Shown here in pieces: positions 32,474 through 40,893 of a stretch of 64,000 nucleotides of DNA. The translations under genes and the position numbers were made by a program. The notes below the pieces were generated by a model. That model was not told the origin of the DNA and ran no database searches. It saw nothing but the letters and a program-made list of their open reading frames with translations. The stretch lies in the IMG/VR virus record IMGVR_UViG_3300030106_006452, positions 1 to 64,000 of that record; one strand, written 5' to 3'. The stretch's first letter is position 1, and each line of letters starts with the position of its first letter. Source of the DNA: a virus.

Positions 32474-33376
32474 TTACTCTATGTATTTTGATTTTCCATC
32501 ACCATAGTCAGGAATATCCCCCAAGATCACTCGCTCTCTCGGAATTTTAACCTCTACTGAACTTTCTCTTCGTATTATCTTTGGCCTCTCTCCGTTTGGA
32601 TCTTCACCTATTAAGTAGCCTAACACTTCAAACGATACTTTTGTTGAGTACATTCTTTCATCAGTGCCTAAACTTGAAATATTATTTCCCAAAGACAGCC
32701 CCTCTTGTAAAAATGTTTCATATCTATGACCATTTTTCTTAATCACAAAATAACTTATGGAAGATCCGAGGGTAATAAAAGGTGCCAGTAAATCATTCAT
32801 TTGCTGAACATATTCAGTTCGAACAGTAACTTCGTAATTCATAGACACGTAAACTGGTAATGGTATACTGAGTGTCTCATATACAACTTTTTCATTTTTC
32901 TTTTTAGGAAAATATGCTTGTCTTTTTGGAACTTTGTTTACAGACCCTCCATACTTCTTAATATTGTCCGCTACTGCAAAATTGTTTGTTTTATTCCTAA
33001 CTATTTTTTTAGACAAAGTAATTCTACCGAACCTATCTGCTTCAGGAAAATTACCACTTAGCCCATAATATTTGCCTTTTCTTGTTTTTCCTTTATTCAT
33101 CGATGTTCTTTCTATGCTTATGATTGGAAGATTGAGCGTTCCGTCATCGTCTCTTAAGTCTTTGTTATTTTTAGATAAAAATGATCTCTCGGCGCTTGCC
33201 CAAACTACAGGCACTTTATTCCAACCCTCGTTATCAGTAGCACGATTGTTCATTTTGTCATTAACAAAATCAAAGAAAGCAAAGTCAATGTTTTCTAGAG
33301 TCGATGGTTGTATTTCCTCAACACTTACATTTTTTTCAGCATCTTCTGCGCCTCTATATTGATTATTACTTGGCAT
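32474..33376 (-). CDS. tail completion / sheath-stabiliser-like protein (gp15-type)
   Basis: 300 residues from the ATG at 33376, chosen because AAGGGA lies 7 bases upstream; an in-frame ATG at 33415 lacks a site. The middle has IPLPVYVSMNYEVTVRTEYVQQMNDLLAPF, a pattern of phage neck-tail junction proteins (motifs VYVSMNYEVTVRTEY and QQMNDLL), and FEVLGYLIGEDPNGERPKI follows. Position between neck genes and sheath fits T4 gp15/gp3-like terminators. Overlaps the upstream gene by 11 bases. Confidence 0.72.
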   Translation of the reverse strand: MPSNNQYRGAEDAEKNVSVEEIQPSTLENIDFAFFDFVNDKMNNRATDNEGWNKVPVVWASAERSFLSKNNKDLRDDDGTLNLPIISIERTSMNKGKTRKGKYYGLSGNFPEADRFGRITLSKKIVRNKTNNFAVADNIKKYGGSVNKVPKRQAYFPKKKNEKVVYETLSIPLPVYVSMNYEVTVRTEYVQQMNDLLAPFITLGSSISYFVIKKNGHRYETFLQEGLSLGNNISSLGTDERMYSTKVSFEVLGYLIGEDPNGERPKIIRRESSVEVKIPRERVILGDIPDYGDGKSKYIE

Positions 33377-33860
33377 TAAATAATCCCTTACGTGCCTTAA
33401 TGCACTTTGCTTCAATCTCTATTTTGTGTTCTACTTGGCCAAATATTTGCTTTGGTTCGTTTAATTGAACTATCTCGTAAAAGGTATCTCCATATTTTAC
33501 AAAGTCACCTTCTCTGACAAATAAATTCTGATCTTCTGTTAATCTTCTTTTGTGAAAATGCACAATAATAGATGGCCTACGATCTATTCCTAAATTTGTT
33601 GTTTCTGTTGTAAACCCCTCCCACATAATTAAAGCATAAACCCTAATTGGTGGCAGGTATGTTTTTTCCACTGCTTCGCCATACATTGGATGAAAATTTG
33701 TATGTTCCATACTGATAGGATAATAAAATATACCCTGTCCAATGACGCGTTCAACAAGCTCATCGTTCACTTGCTTTACAAAGTCTCTCTCCTTCTTTCC
33801 CAAAAATAAAGGAGGAGGTGGTGCATCTGGCTGTGTCCATTTGTTTTCATCATCAGACAT
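33366..33860 (-). CDS. neck / head-tail connector protein (gp14-like)
   Basis: 164 residues with a proline-rich N-terminus, then FVKQVNDELVERVIGQGIFYYPIS, a helix-strand start typical of neck proteins that follow gp13, and strand-rich IRVYALIMWEG and REGDFVKYGDTFYEIVQLNEP. The last part is SH3-like in pattern, as in head-closure proteins. It lies between the gp13-like gene and the tail completion gene. Confidence 0.68.
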   Translation of the reverse strand: MSDDENKWTQPDAPPPPLFLGKKERDFVKQVNDELVERVIGQGIFYYPISMEHTNFHPMYGEAVEKTYLPPIRVYALIMWEGFTTETTNLGIDRRPSIIVHFHKRRLTEDQNLFVREGDFVKYGDTFYEIVQLNEPKQIFGQVEHKIEIEAKCIKARKGLFNAK

Positions 33861-33864
33861 TCAT

Positions 33865-35109
33865 CTACCCCACAAAAATCCGCATTGGAATTCTTTCTTG
33901 AACTTTGTTTACTGCATCAGATAATTCAACATCCCCTACAGCAATTTTTGCATATGTAAGTTCATCGAATATTGTTTTTAATTCCTCTCTTAATTTTTCT
34001 TGTTCTGTTTGGCCTTGTGAAATAAGCGCTGGTCCATCAAGAGTCACACTATCACCAGGAATAGGTATGCTGCTTATTTTAGAACGAATATTTCCTAAAG
34101 TTTCTTTCGAAAGGGCCAAAGCAAATCTTCTAATCCATTGTTTACCAATCGAATTAATAGACTCATAAGGAGTATTTTCAAAAGGTAAAGTATTAATATT
34201 GTTAATCCCATTAACACCGTTATCAGTTGAATCATCCTCTTTCCAGGGAGTATCTGAATCAACAAAAAATTCTATATACATCTTTATTGGACTTACGGAT
34301 ACTGTTTGTGGAAATATTCTTAACTTATTATTTTTAATTTCAAAACTATAATGACTATTTCTCGTATATATGGCATCTTCAAAAGCCATTGCCTGTGCTT
34401 TGTTTTGCCAAGTTGGAACTAACTGAAATGTGCTATCGTCTGCATATTGGCCATAGCTAGCCAAATCGCCAACTGTGTTTAGGCCACCGTAGTAGCCATA
34501 AAATCTCCACATAGCTTGGGGCGTTCTATAATAAACTTTTGTCACATTAATTCTCTTATCTCCAACAATTCCGCTAAAATCAGCAGAAGAAGAAATAATT
34601 GCTTGCAAGTCGTAATCCTGTTGCTTATCAACTGTTTGAAAAGAAGCTGAATGTATAGGTGTAACCCCGCCGAGTCCAGCTTCAGTTGAATAACCATGCC
34701 CTACTCTTCTAGCATATTCGAACTTAAACTTGGGGAATTTTAGAGCTACATCTTCAAGATCGGTGTTATCTTGTAGTTGGCCCTCTTCATTAAAAGAACC
34801 GGTTTTTGCGCCCAAAAGATCGCCAATTGAGTTCTTTGCTTGGTGAATGTTTAGAAGATAAGAATATTCTAAAACTGATTCTTGATAGGCTGAAAATACC
34901 TGTTCCTTGGTTAATTCTATATCGAGGACATCACCACCTAATTTATGAAAGGTATAAGCAACTTGATCTGCAGCACCAGAAAGAAAAAATTGATTATCAG
35001 TGTATACACTAAAAGGAAATTCTGCATTGTTCGCTGCAGCCGGATTGCTACCAGTAGGCAATATAACTTTGCTCATCTGTGAAACTGGTGTTAGTGTGGG
35101 TTCAGACAT
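33865..35109 (-). CDS. neck / head completion protein (gp13-like)
   Basis: 414 residues. LTKEQVFSAYQESVLEYSYLLN (about 65-86) forms the helical start typical of head-tail adaptor proteins; KVYYRTPQAMWRFYGYYGG and GKQWIRRFALALSKETLGNIRSKI follow, the latter being a conserved C-terminal helical block of marine phage adaptor proteins with an attached Gln/Glu-rich helix. Position next to gp14-like fits. Behind GGGAGGAG and an ACTATTTA motif 13-20 bases further upstream. Confidence 0.72.
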   Translation of the reverse strand: MSEPTLTPVSQMSKVILPTGSNPAAANNAEFPFSVYTDNQFFLSGAADQVAYTFHKLGGDVLDIELTKEQVFSAYQESVLEYSYLLNIHQAKNSIGDLLGAKTGSFNEEGQLQDNTDLEDVALKFPKFKFEYARRVGHGYSTEAGLGGVTPIHSASFQTVDKQQDYDLQAIISSSADFSGIVGDKRINVTKVYYRTPQAMWRFYGYYGGLNTVGDLASYGQYADDSTFQLVPTWQNKAQAMAFEDAIYTRNSHYSFEIKNNKLRIFPQTVSVSPIKMYIEFFVDSDTPWKEDDSTDNGVNGINNINTLPFENTPYESINSIGKQWIRRFALALSKETLGNIRSKISSIPIPGDSVTLDGPALISQGQTEQEKLREELKTIFDELTYAKIAVGDVELSDAVNKVQERIPMRIFVG

Positions 35110-35127
35110 TTATGGTTCTCCTCCCTA

Positions 35128-35135
35128 TAAATAGT
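35128..35135 (-). promoter_or_regulatory. ACTATTTA motif before the neck gene block
   Basis: ACTATTTA 18 bases before the gp13-like ATG and directly followed by its GGGAGGAG site. Candidate late promoter element or processing site; inference. Confidence 0.3.
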
Positions 35136-35145
35136 AGGAGAAGGT

Positions 35146-35559
35146 CTAAATAACTTGATCGTTTGTTTGTTTAGTTTTTTTGGTCTTATAAGAACTAGTT
35201 CTTTTGGTTTTGGTTTTAGTTTTGGTAGTTTTTGCTGTAGCTGTGGTTTTAGGCTTAGTGGTTTTAATTTTTGTAGATTTTGGTTTTACTACTTTTGCCT
35301 CTTTCTTATTAATTTCTGGAGTGACATTTGTTTGAACATTTGTTTTTTTAATCTCAATGGTCGGCTCTTTAGTCTGTAAGACTACGGGAGGTTTGGCCGC
35401 GGTTTCTAATTTATTTACAACAGGCTTAACTTCCTTTTTTTCTTTTACCACCTCGACAATTGTTTCCTCTTCCGTGTGTAGTTTTTTAAACATCGGATGG
35501 CTAGAATGTTTGTGAAAAAATTTACCACTCTTTTTAATTAGTCTTCTTTTTTTACCCAT
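35146..35559 (-). CDS. lysine-rich histone-like protein
   Basis: 137 residues, very basic. The N-terminus is MGKKRRLIKKSGKFFHKHSS; the C-terminal half is made of Lys-Thr-Pro-Ala runs (TKPKTTATAKTTKTKTKTKR), like the tails of histone H1 or bacterial H1-like proteins. It is probably disordered and DNA-binding. Lying between the neck genes and the capsid genes, it may be an internal head protein that neutralises packaged DNA, or a late DNA compactor. No enzyme motif. A SD (CAGGAG) and ACTATTTA motif precede it. Confidence 0.72.
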   Translation of the reverse strand: MGKKRRLIKKSGKFFHKHSSHPMFKKLHTEEETIVEVVKEKKEVKPVVNKLETAAKPPVVLQTKEPTIEIKKTNVQTNVTPEINKKEAKVVKPKSTKIKTTKPKTTATAKTTKTKTKTKRTSSYKTKKTKQTNDQVI

Positions 35560-35579
35560 AATAAAACTCCTGTTTTAAA

Positions 35580-35587
35580 TAAATAGT
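35580..35587 (-). promoter_or_regulatory. ACTATTTA motif before the lysine-rich protein gene
   Basis: ACTATTTA between the decoration-gene terminator and the ribosome site of the next gene, so a promoter is needed in this short gap. This context gives the best support for the motif as a promoter. Confidence 0.4.
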
Positions 35588-35598
35588 TGTTTTCATAT

Positions 35599-35625
35599 AA
35601 AAAAACCCCCTCCAAAAGAAGGGGG
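35599..35625 (-). terminator. intrinsic terminator after the probable decoration protein gene
   Basis: 8-bp stem (CCCCCTTC / GGAGGGGG on the minus strand, one G:T pair), TTTT loop, followed by a T7 run. Confidence 0.85.
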
Positions 35626-35660
35626 CAACTGTTGAACAACAATTTGAAAAAAATTATATA

Positions 35661-36272
35661 TCAGACAGTAGAGAAAGCAAACGCAGCGTTACCAGTGCCA
35701 AGTGGTACACACTCTACTTCAATATACCACTCTCCAGCAGCCACACATTCACAAGTAATACGCGAGCCGGCTCCAAAAGCTGAGTTAGTTGCGGCTCCAG
35801 TGATTACTAAGCGATTATTTGCTTCTGCTGGTCTTGTGATTGTACCAGCGGAAGAAGCGTGACCAATAACGTAAGAGTTTGCGCTAAATGTATTTCCAGT
35901 GTTTGCGTTAATTGTTAAAACGCCAGAAGCTACAAGTGCCGCTCCTTGGACTATTACAATTTTAGTACCAACGTCTGCAGCCGCCATATTAGTTGGTAGA
36001 TTTAATGACTTTGCGAGACCATCAGCAAGGCATTTGAAAACCTTGCCGTGGTCTTCTCTTACGAAGTTTACTGCATTGGTATCATCAGCCAAATCTGAAC
36101 CAGCAGTCGCATTCATTGTAGTCAGCTGACATTGTGAGCCGGCTGCAATAGCACCAGTGGTTTCAATGCCACCAGTCATCCCTGTGAAGCTTAAGCTTCC
36201 AACGTTTAATTGTCTTTTTAAATTTTCTATTAGTGCTTGCGTTCTTGCAAGACCTATTCTTTTTGAACCCAT
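35661..36272 (-). CDS. probable capsid decoration / abundant virion protein
   Basis: 203 residues. After a short basic helix (MGSKRIGLARTQALIENLKRQ, split here as MGSKRIGLAR and ALIENLKRQ) the rest is Gly/Ala/Thr/Asn-rich beta strand, as in head decoration or surface proteins. It sits between two strong intrinsic terminators directly downstream of the major capsid gene and has a GGGAGGG ribosome site, all consistent with very high expression. Decoration role is inferred from composition and position. Confidence 0.7.
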   Translation of the reverse strand: MGSKRIGLARTQALIENLKRQLNVGSLSFTGMTGGIETTGAIAAGSQCQLTTMNATAGSDLADDTNAVNFVREDHGKVFKCLADGLAKSLNLPTNMAAADVGTKIVIVQGAALVASGVLTINANTGNTFSANSYVIGHASSAGTITRPAEANNRLVITGAATNSAFGAGSRITCECVAAGEWYIEVECVPLGTGNAAFAFSTV

Positions 36273-36345
36273 TATTTAAAACCCTCCCTTGGCTTTTGCC
36301 ATTTATAATCATGTCAGAAACATGGGTATAGTAACTAGTTTGGCC

Positions 36346-36386
36346 AAAAAACAAAAGACCCCATGCCTCAAAAGAAACACGGGGTC
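36346..36386 (-). terminator. intrinsic terminator after the major capsid gene
   Basis: 13-bp imperfect stem (outer GACCCC/GGGGTC, inner part with G:T pairs), TTTT loop, and a TTTTGTTTTTT tail, 36 bases after the capsid stop. Confidence 0.85.
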
Positions 36387-36421
36387 GGATTTGTTTTAAA
36401 CTATTTTAGTCTAAGTTAAGC

Positions 36422-38179
36422 TTACGCTGTTGCGCCTGCCTCACCTAAGAGTCCGCGACAAATGACTAGACCGTACATATCTGGTCGAACCATCTTCTTC
36501 GCGTAGCGAGTCATAACACCCTTACGTGGTACGAAGTCTTCCACACCGAAGATGGTAGGAGTGACCTGTAGTGGCACGTATGGAGCGTATACATAACCGC
36601 TCTCTAGGAAGGAACCACCCTTACGTCCAACGAGGATAAGGTTACGTGGGAAATAAGGATCAACGTATACGTCATAACGCTTGCTCAGGGTACCAACTTG
36701 GTGAGTACCAGCAGTACCAGTAGCATCGTCATGGGTTACGTTAGCGCGGAAACCGGCCGTGAACTCAAGAATGTTAGCAACCTCTGGGGAAGTAACAAGG
36801 AAGTTCGCGCCGCCACGAAGAGTCTTACGGTGAATCTGTGCCGAAACGTCATTAATTGTCTCGCCAAGAGTCTCGTACCACTCAGAAACAGTACCAGTGA
36901 AATCTGGAGCAGCAGAGCTAGCACCAATCTCTTTACCGGTAGTTCTTTCAACAAACAAGCCTGGGCTACGTGACCAGTAGTAAGTACCTGCACTAGCACC
37001 TTTTACGAGGTCCTCTACGATCTCACGGTCGATCTCTAGAGCGATTTGCTCAGAGAGAATAGAAGTAAGCTCGACCTCTGCGTCAAGGTTGTGGTATGCA
37101 TTTAGGTCTTGACCTAATTCTGGTGTCCACTTTGCCTTGAGCTTTTTGGTCACTGCAGTTACTGACAGGGAATCGACCTTAAGGTTGATCTCTGGAATAT
37201 CTGACTCGCCCTCTAGAGCCCAAGTAGGCTGGCCAACAACTGCACCAGTAGCACCACCGGTAGTAAAGTCATCTTTTTCAGCGAATGTCAAATCGAGACT
37301 ACTACCTGAGAGCTGCTCTGCGGTAGCTGAGTCAGAAGCCATAACAACAAAAATCTGACCACTATCACGCGAACCAGAGAACTGAGTCAAACGACGAAGC
37401 TGTGTGCCCGTAGCTGATCCAGTAACAGTAATGCTAACTAGGTTGTCTACGTTAAGCTGTGGCATTGCAGTTTGTGTGACCTGGAATACGCAGTAGTTTG
37501 TAGTACCAGAAGTAAGCGCTGGGTCGAAACGTAGAATGGACTCAATAGTAGCTTTTCTATCGGTTTGAAGGATAGGAGCGTCGGCACCATTACCTGCAGT
37601 TGCTAGTGGAGTTCCACCAAAAGTACCGGACGCAAAAATCTTAAGATTTGCGCCGCTAGCTGTGTTACTGCCGGTTGGCGAAGAGTAGCCATTAGTTAGG
37701 TTGTAAAGCGAACCTGCGGAGGTTCCGAGGTCAGCATCTAAATCGACACCATCTGCGATGCCTTTACCAACCTTATTGGTACCATACACAGAATCACCTT
37801 TTGCAAAGTCTAAACGATTTTGGCTTGTGGAATCGGTTCCACCAAAAGTAAAGTCTAGGAAAAAGATAAGACCAGATGGAAGCGACATTGGCTGAACGCT
37901 AACAAGATCATTTGCAATAAGACCACCGAATACACGACGGACAATTGGGAAAGCAACAGCAGCGAAACCTTCTACGTCGCCGCCTGCCATTGACGAAGCA
38001 GCCTCTTTAAGAAGTTGCTTTGCTTGGTTTTCGAGAAGACGGGCCATGTTGTTCTTCTCTACATCAGTTTGAAGGCCCTCTAAAAGACCGGTCTGCTCCC
38101 ACTTATTGAGGAGTGCCGCACCTTCCTTACGCATGTCGCGGTCAACGACACCTTCTGTAAGTTTTTGTAAAATAGACAT
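36422..38179 (-). CDS. major capsid protein, gp23-like
   Basis: 585 residues. The block VEGFAAVAFPIVRRVFGG (about 68-85) and SVQPMSLPSGLIFFLDF is the hallmark of T4-like gp23. The first ~60 residues are a helical propeptide-like segment with LLKE (about 57-60), a likely prohead-protease cut site as in T4, where gp23 is trimmed. RGGANFLVTSPEVANILEF and KRYDVYVDPYFPRNLILVG match the conserved C-terminal half. Folding probably needs the phage GroES-like protein. It is followed by a strong terminator. Confidence 0.95.
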   Translation of the reverse strand: MSILQKLTEGVVDRDMRKEGAALLNKWEQTGLLEGLQTDVEKNNMARLLENQAKQLLKEAASSMAGGDVEGFAAVAFPIVRRVFGGLIANDLVSVQPMSLPSGLIFFLDFTFGGTDSTSQNRLDFAKGDSVYGTNKVGKGIADGVDLDADLGTSAGSLYNLTNGYSSPTGSNTASGANLKIFASGTFGGTPLATAGNGADAPILQTDRKATIESILRFDPALTSGTTNYCVFQVTQTAMPQLNVDNLVSITVTGSATGTQLRRLTQFSGSRDSGQIFVVMASDSATAEQLSGSSLDLTFAEKDDFTTGGATGAVVGQPTWALEGESDIPEINLKVDSLSVTAVTKKLKAKWTPELGQDLNAYHNLDAEVELTSILSEQIALEIDREIVEDLVKGASAGTYYWSRSPGLFVERTTGKEIGASSAAPDFTGTVSEWYETLGETINDVSAQIHRKTLRGGANFLVTSPEVANILEFTAGFRANVTHDDATGTAGTHQVGTLSKRYDVYVDPYFPRNLILVGRKGGSFLESGYVYAPYVPLQVTPTIFGVEDFVPRKGVMTRYAKKMVRPDMYGLVICRGLLGEAGATA

Positions 38180-38202
38180 TTATTTAATCTCCTTTGTTTA
38201 TT

Positions 38203-39438
38203 CTATTTCAATCCTGCCAAACGCTTCATCCTATCGGAAAATGCGTCTGTTTTGGGTTTTACCTCTTTTCGAGGAATAAACGCTGAAGAGCTACGTGTTA
38301 CAACTTCGTTCAGTGATTCTTGCTTTCTAGTCTTTTTAGACTTTAAGCCCACCGCACTTTGAAGAGTTTCAAAAATTATTTTTGCTTCTTCAACTGTAGT
38401 TGCATTTGAGACAGCTTCGACAATTTTATCTTTTTGTCGCTCATTCAAGGAGATGCTATTTAAAATGCGATTTTGGTAGAGCAGTTTGGCATTAGACAAA
38501 TTGCTCTTGTCTAACTTTTCCTTTAATTGCTCAATGACTGTGCCATATTTTTGTACTTTATTTTCTAACAACTGGACTTTGTTGTTGATTTTTGTTTGTT
38601 CTCTTAAGAGAGTTTTGTTTTCTTTTTGTAGAAGTCTAGATTCTTTTTGCATGTGCTTTCGAAGTTGAGGAGGTACCTTGGAATAATCTTTATCTTTTTT
38701 ATCCTCGCCGCCTTCTTTTTCCTTTTTATCTTTTTGGGCTTTTGAAATAGGCTCTTTTGTATCACCATCACCATCTACATCAGGAAAGTCTGGCTTTTTC
38801 TCCTCTTCAAGATCCTCGACCTCTTCTAGTGTGTCAACAGGCGTTGCTGAAGTGGCTGCAGCAGATTTTGCTTCTGCATCTTCTTCAGCGGCTTCTGCTT
38901 TTTCTACGTCTGCTGTGCTGTCAGCAAGATCTGGACCTAGCTCCTCGTTAAGAATATCTTTGATCACTTCCATAAGATCTGTTTCATCAAGTTCAATTTC
39001 TTCATCAAGATCCTCTTCTTCTAGGAGATCATTGATATCTTCATCAAGTTCAATCTCCTCGTCAAGATCTTCTTCTGTTAGGGCAGCAATTTCCTCGGCT
39101 ACCTCCTCACGCTCTAGCATATCAGATGGGTCCAATGCTCCCTCGGCCATTTCTTCGGCCATCATTTCTTCTAGCTTGTCTAAGTTTATTTCTACAATGT
39201 CATCTTCTTCTGCTAACTGCGCTGATGGGAGATCTTCAACTATCGAAACGTCACCATCATCAGTAACCTCTAAAGCAACTTCGTCTTCTTCTAAAGTGTC
39301 TTCTTGCTCCAAAATGGCATTAACAGCCTCTTTAATTTCAGTCTGATACTTTTCAATTACCGCCTCTTCAGCAGTTCTTTGAGCAGTTTCTTTTAGTTGC
39401 TCGGCGTCAATAATAGCTTGTTCTAACATTGAGGACAT
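38203..39438 (-). CDS. prohead scaffold / core protein, gp22-like
   Basis: 411 residues, extremely acidic in the first half, with a tandem acidic repeat around EEDLDEEIELDE (twice, residues about 120-155). The second half is basic coiled coil ending in a conserved-type block LLYQNRILNSISLNERQKDKIVEA, as in gp22 scaffolds. LNE and LxE tripeptides (e.g. ILNEEL) could be prohead-protease sites, consistent with core degradation during maturation. It lies directly upstream of the capsid gene as in T4 (21-22-23 order). Confidence 0.9.
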   Translation of the reverse strand: MSSMLEQAIIDAEQLKETAQRTAEEAVIEKYQTEIKEAVNAILEQEDTLEEDEVALEVTDDGDVSIVEDLPSAQLAEEDDIVEINLDKLEEMMAEEMAEGALDPSDMLEREEVAEEIAALTEEDLDEEIELDEDINDLLEEEDLDEEIELDETDLMEVIKDILNEELGPDLADSTADVEKAEAAEEDAEAKSAAATSATPVDTLEEVEDLEEEKKPDFPDVDGDGDTKEPISKAQKDKKEKEGGEDKKDKDYSKVPPQLRKHMQKESRLLQKENKTLLREQTKINNKVQLLENKVQKYGTVIEQLKEKLDKSNLSNAKLLYQNRILNSISLNERQKDKIVEAVSNATTVEEAKIIFETLQSAVGLKSKKTRKQESLNEVVTRSSSAFIPRKEVKPKTDAFSDRMKRLAGLK

Positions 39439-39489
39439 ACAAATCTCCTTTTCTAACTAACATTAATTAGTTATTAAAATACTAAAATC

Positions 39490-39732
39490 CTATTTTTGTC
39501 TTTGTTCTTCGCGTAGTTGGCGCTCTCGGTTAAGTTTTTGCAGTAGTCTTTTTTTTCTTAATTTCTCTCGCCTTCTTTTAACTGAGGGTTTTTCATAACG
39601 TTTTTTTGATAAAACTTTTTCAATCACGCGTTCATTTTTTACTTTTTTAATGAACCGTCTAATCATTTTTTCTGCAGGTTCATCTCGGTGTCTTGGTTTA
39701 ACCTCGACGTGAATCGGTCTTTTGTTTCCCAT
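39490..39732 (-). CDS. rpsU: ribosomal protein bS21 homologue
   Basis: 80 residues from the ATG at 39732 (AGAGG 5 bases upstream). The sequence follows bacterial S21: RDEPAEKMIRRFIKKVKN (bS21: NEPFDVALRRFKRSCEK), then VLSKKRYEKPSVKRRREKL (bS21: EVRRREFYEKPTxxRKR) and a basic helix. S21 sits by the anti-Shine-Dalgarno end of 16S rRNA and helps translation initiation, so a phage copy could favour phage messages. Unusually it lies inside the head gene cluster, between scaffold and a head-associated gene, not in a host-takeover region. Confidence 0.85.
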   Translation of the reverse strand: MGNKRPIHVEVKPRHRDEPAEKMIRRFIKKVKNERVIEKVLSKKRYEKPSVKRRREKLRKKRLLQKLNRERQLREEQRQK

Positions 39733-39740
39733 AATAACCT

Positions 39741-40160
39741 CTAAATCATCTTGGACCAATCGCGGTTAGCGACTGCCATTATACCAGCGATGTCCACGCC
39801 GGCGTCACTTGGTGCAACACCGCTCAGTGCACCGGCTTGGCCATTGGAAGGATCTGCTGCTTCTTCTATTGGCTCTGTCCCGCTAAAAACATCTACACCA
39901 AAACCAGCAGCATCTAATAGTTTTCTTTTTTGGGCCTTCATCATTTCATACTTTTGTTCTTGCAACTCTTGACGCTGCTGTTTCATAAGTTTATTTTCCT
40001 GCATTACAGGTCTTTGCTGTACTGGAGGGTGTTGCAAGGGCTGGATGCCTTTTACAACCTCTGAAATGATACTAGATAATAAACCTTTTTCTAAAAGAAC
40101 TTCGTTTAGGCATTCTTCTACGATAGGCTTGATAACTCTTTTTAATTGTGATTTTTTCAT
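39741..40160 (-). CDS. putative internal head protein with capsid-targeting-like motif
   Basis: 139 residues from the ATG at 40160 (AGAGGT 4 bases upstream; the in-frame ATG further up lacks one). N-terminus KKSQLKRVIKPIVEECLNEVLLE, then Gln-rich coiled coil (VQQRPVMQENKLMKQQRQE) and a Gly/Ala/Asp-rich tail. CLNE is a gp21-type cleavage tripeptide. One base separates it from the gene at 40162-40893, which shares the same type of leader. Probable prohead core component, by position and motif. Confidence 0.72.
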   Translation of the reverse strand: MKKSQLKRVIKPIVEECLNEVLLEKGLLSSIISEVVKGIQPLQHPPVQQRPVMQENKLMKQQRQELQEQKYEMMKAQKRKLLDAAGFGVDVFSGTEPIEEAADPSNGQAGALSGVAPSDAGVDIAGIMAVANRDWSKMI

Positions 40161-40161
40161 T

Positions 40162-40893
40162 TTACCTCTTGAAGTTTTTGATCTCTTCTCTGATAATCTG
40201 CTTAACATCTTCTTTTGTTATCTTAGACTCGCTGAAAGCATCTCTGGTTTTCATTGCATACTTTTCTCGCTGTTCTTTTGCAGCAGCGTCTCTTTCTGCT
40301 TTGATTCTTCTTTCTCTTTCTTCAGCATCTAGGACGCTTGTGGTGCCAAGATAAGCATCGCCTTGTTGGGCGAAATATTTCATCTTATCAAGAAACAGAT
40401 CAAGAGATTTTTTTAAGTTGCCGCCAAGAACCCCTTCGGCCTCATAGTAAAAACCACCTGGTCTAAGCTGTTTCTTTATATATTTTTCAATAGCTATCTC
40501 AACACCAACGGAGCCGCGATAACTGCCTTTTGGATTTATACCAAGCTGTTGAGATCCATCTAAGATAAAATATTCATTGCCGGTGGCTGGAGCTATCTGC
40601 AGTTGTGCTCTCATCGCACGATATACTGCTTTTGCATAGTTCTTTAAACCCATACCTTTCATAAATCCATCTAGATCTTTAAGAATGTTTTTCATTTCCT
40701 CGCGTGAGGCTGCATCTGCGGCTGCTCTTTCAGCATCCTTAGCAGCTTTTCTTGCTGCTCTGTTCTCTGGCGATTCTGGATCTTCTGGATCTTCTTTTTT
40801 GCCGCCGAACATTCCTTTAAGTCTGTCCATAAAACTTTGTTCGCTGAGTTCTTCTCTGATTATCTGTTTGAGCTGTTTTTGTGTAATCTTCAT
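40162..40893 (-). CDS. putative internal head protein with capsid-targeting-like motif at both ends
   Basis: 243 residues. Starts MKITQKQLKQIIREELSEQ and ends TKEDVKQIIREEIKNFKR, so the KQIIREE motif occurs at both termini. Between them are an Asp/Glu/Ala/Arg-rich helix and a compact domain with EYFILDGSQQLG. Located next to the protease gene, whose product probably cuts after the LSE. A prohead core or head-internal protein is the likely role; the central domain is not recognised. Confidence 0.72.
   Translation of the reverse strand: MKITQKQLKQIIREELSEQSFMDRLKGMFGGKKEDPEDPESPENRAARKAAKDAERAAADAASREEMKNILKDLDGFMKGMGLKNYAKAVYRAMRAQLQIAPATGNEYFILDGSQQLGINPKGSYRGSVGVEIAIEKYIKKQLRPGGFYYEAEGVLGGNLKKSLDLFLDKMKYFAQQGDAYLGTTSVLDAEERERRIKAERDAAAKEQREKYAMKTRDAFSESKITKEDVKQIIREEIKNFKR

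Noticed and set aside
38831-39346. Plus-strand serine-rich open frame (171 codons) opposite the scaffold gene
   Set aside because: Product is poly-Ser, the antisense image of Glu/Asp-rich codons of the scaffold protein.
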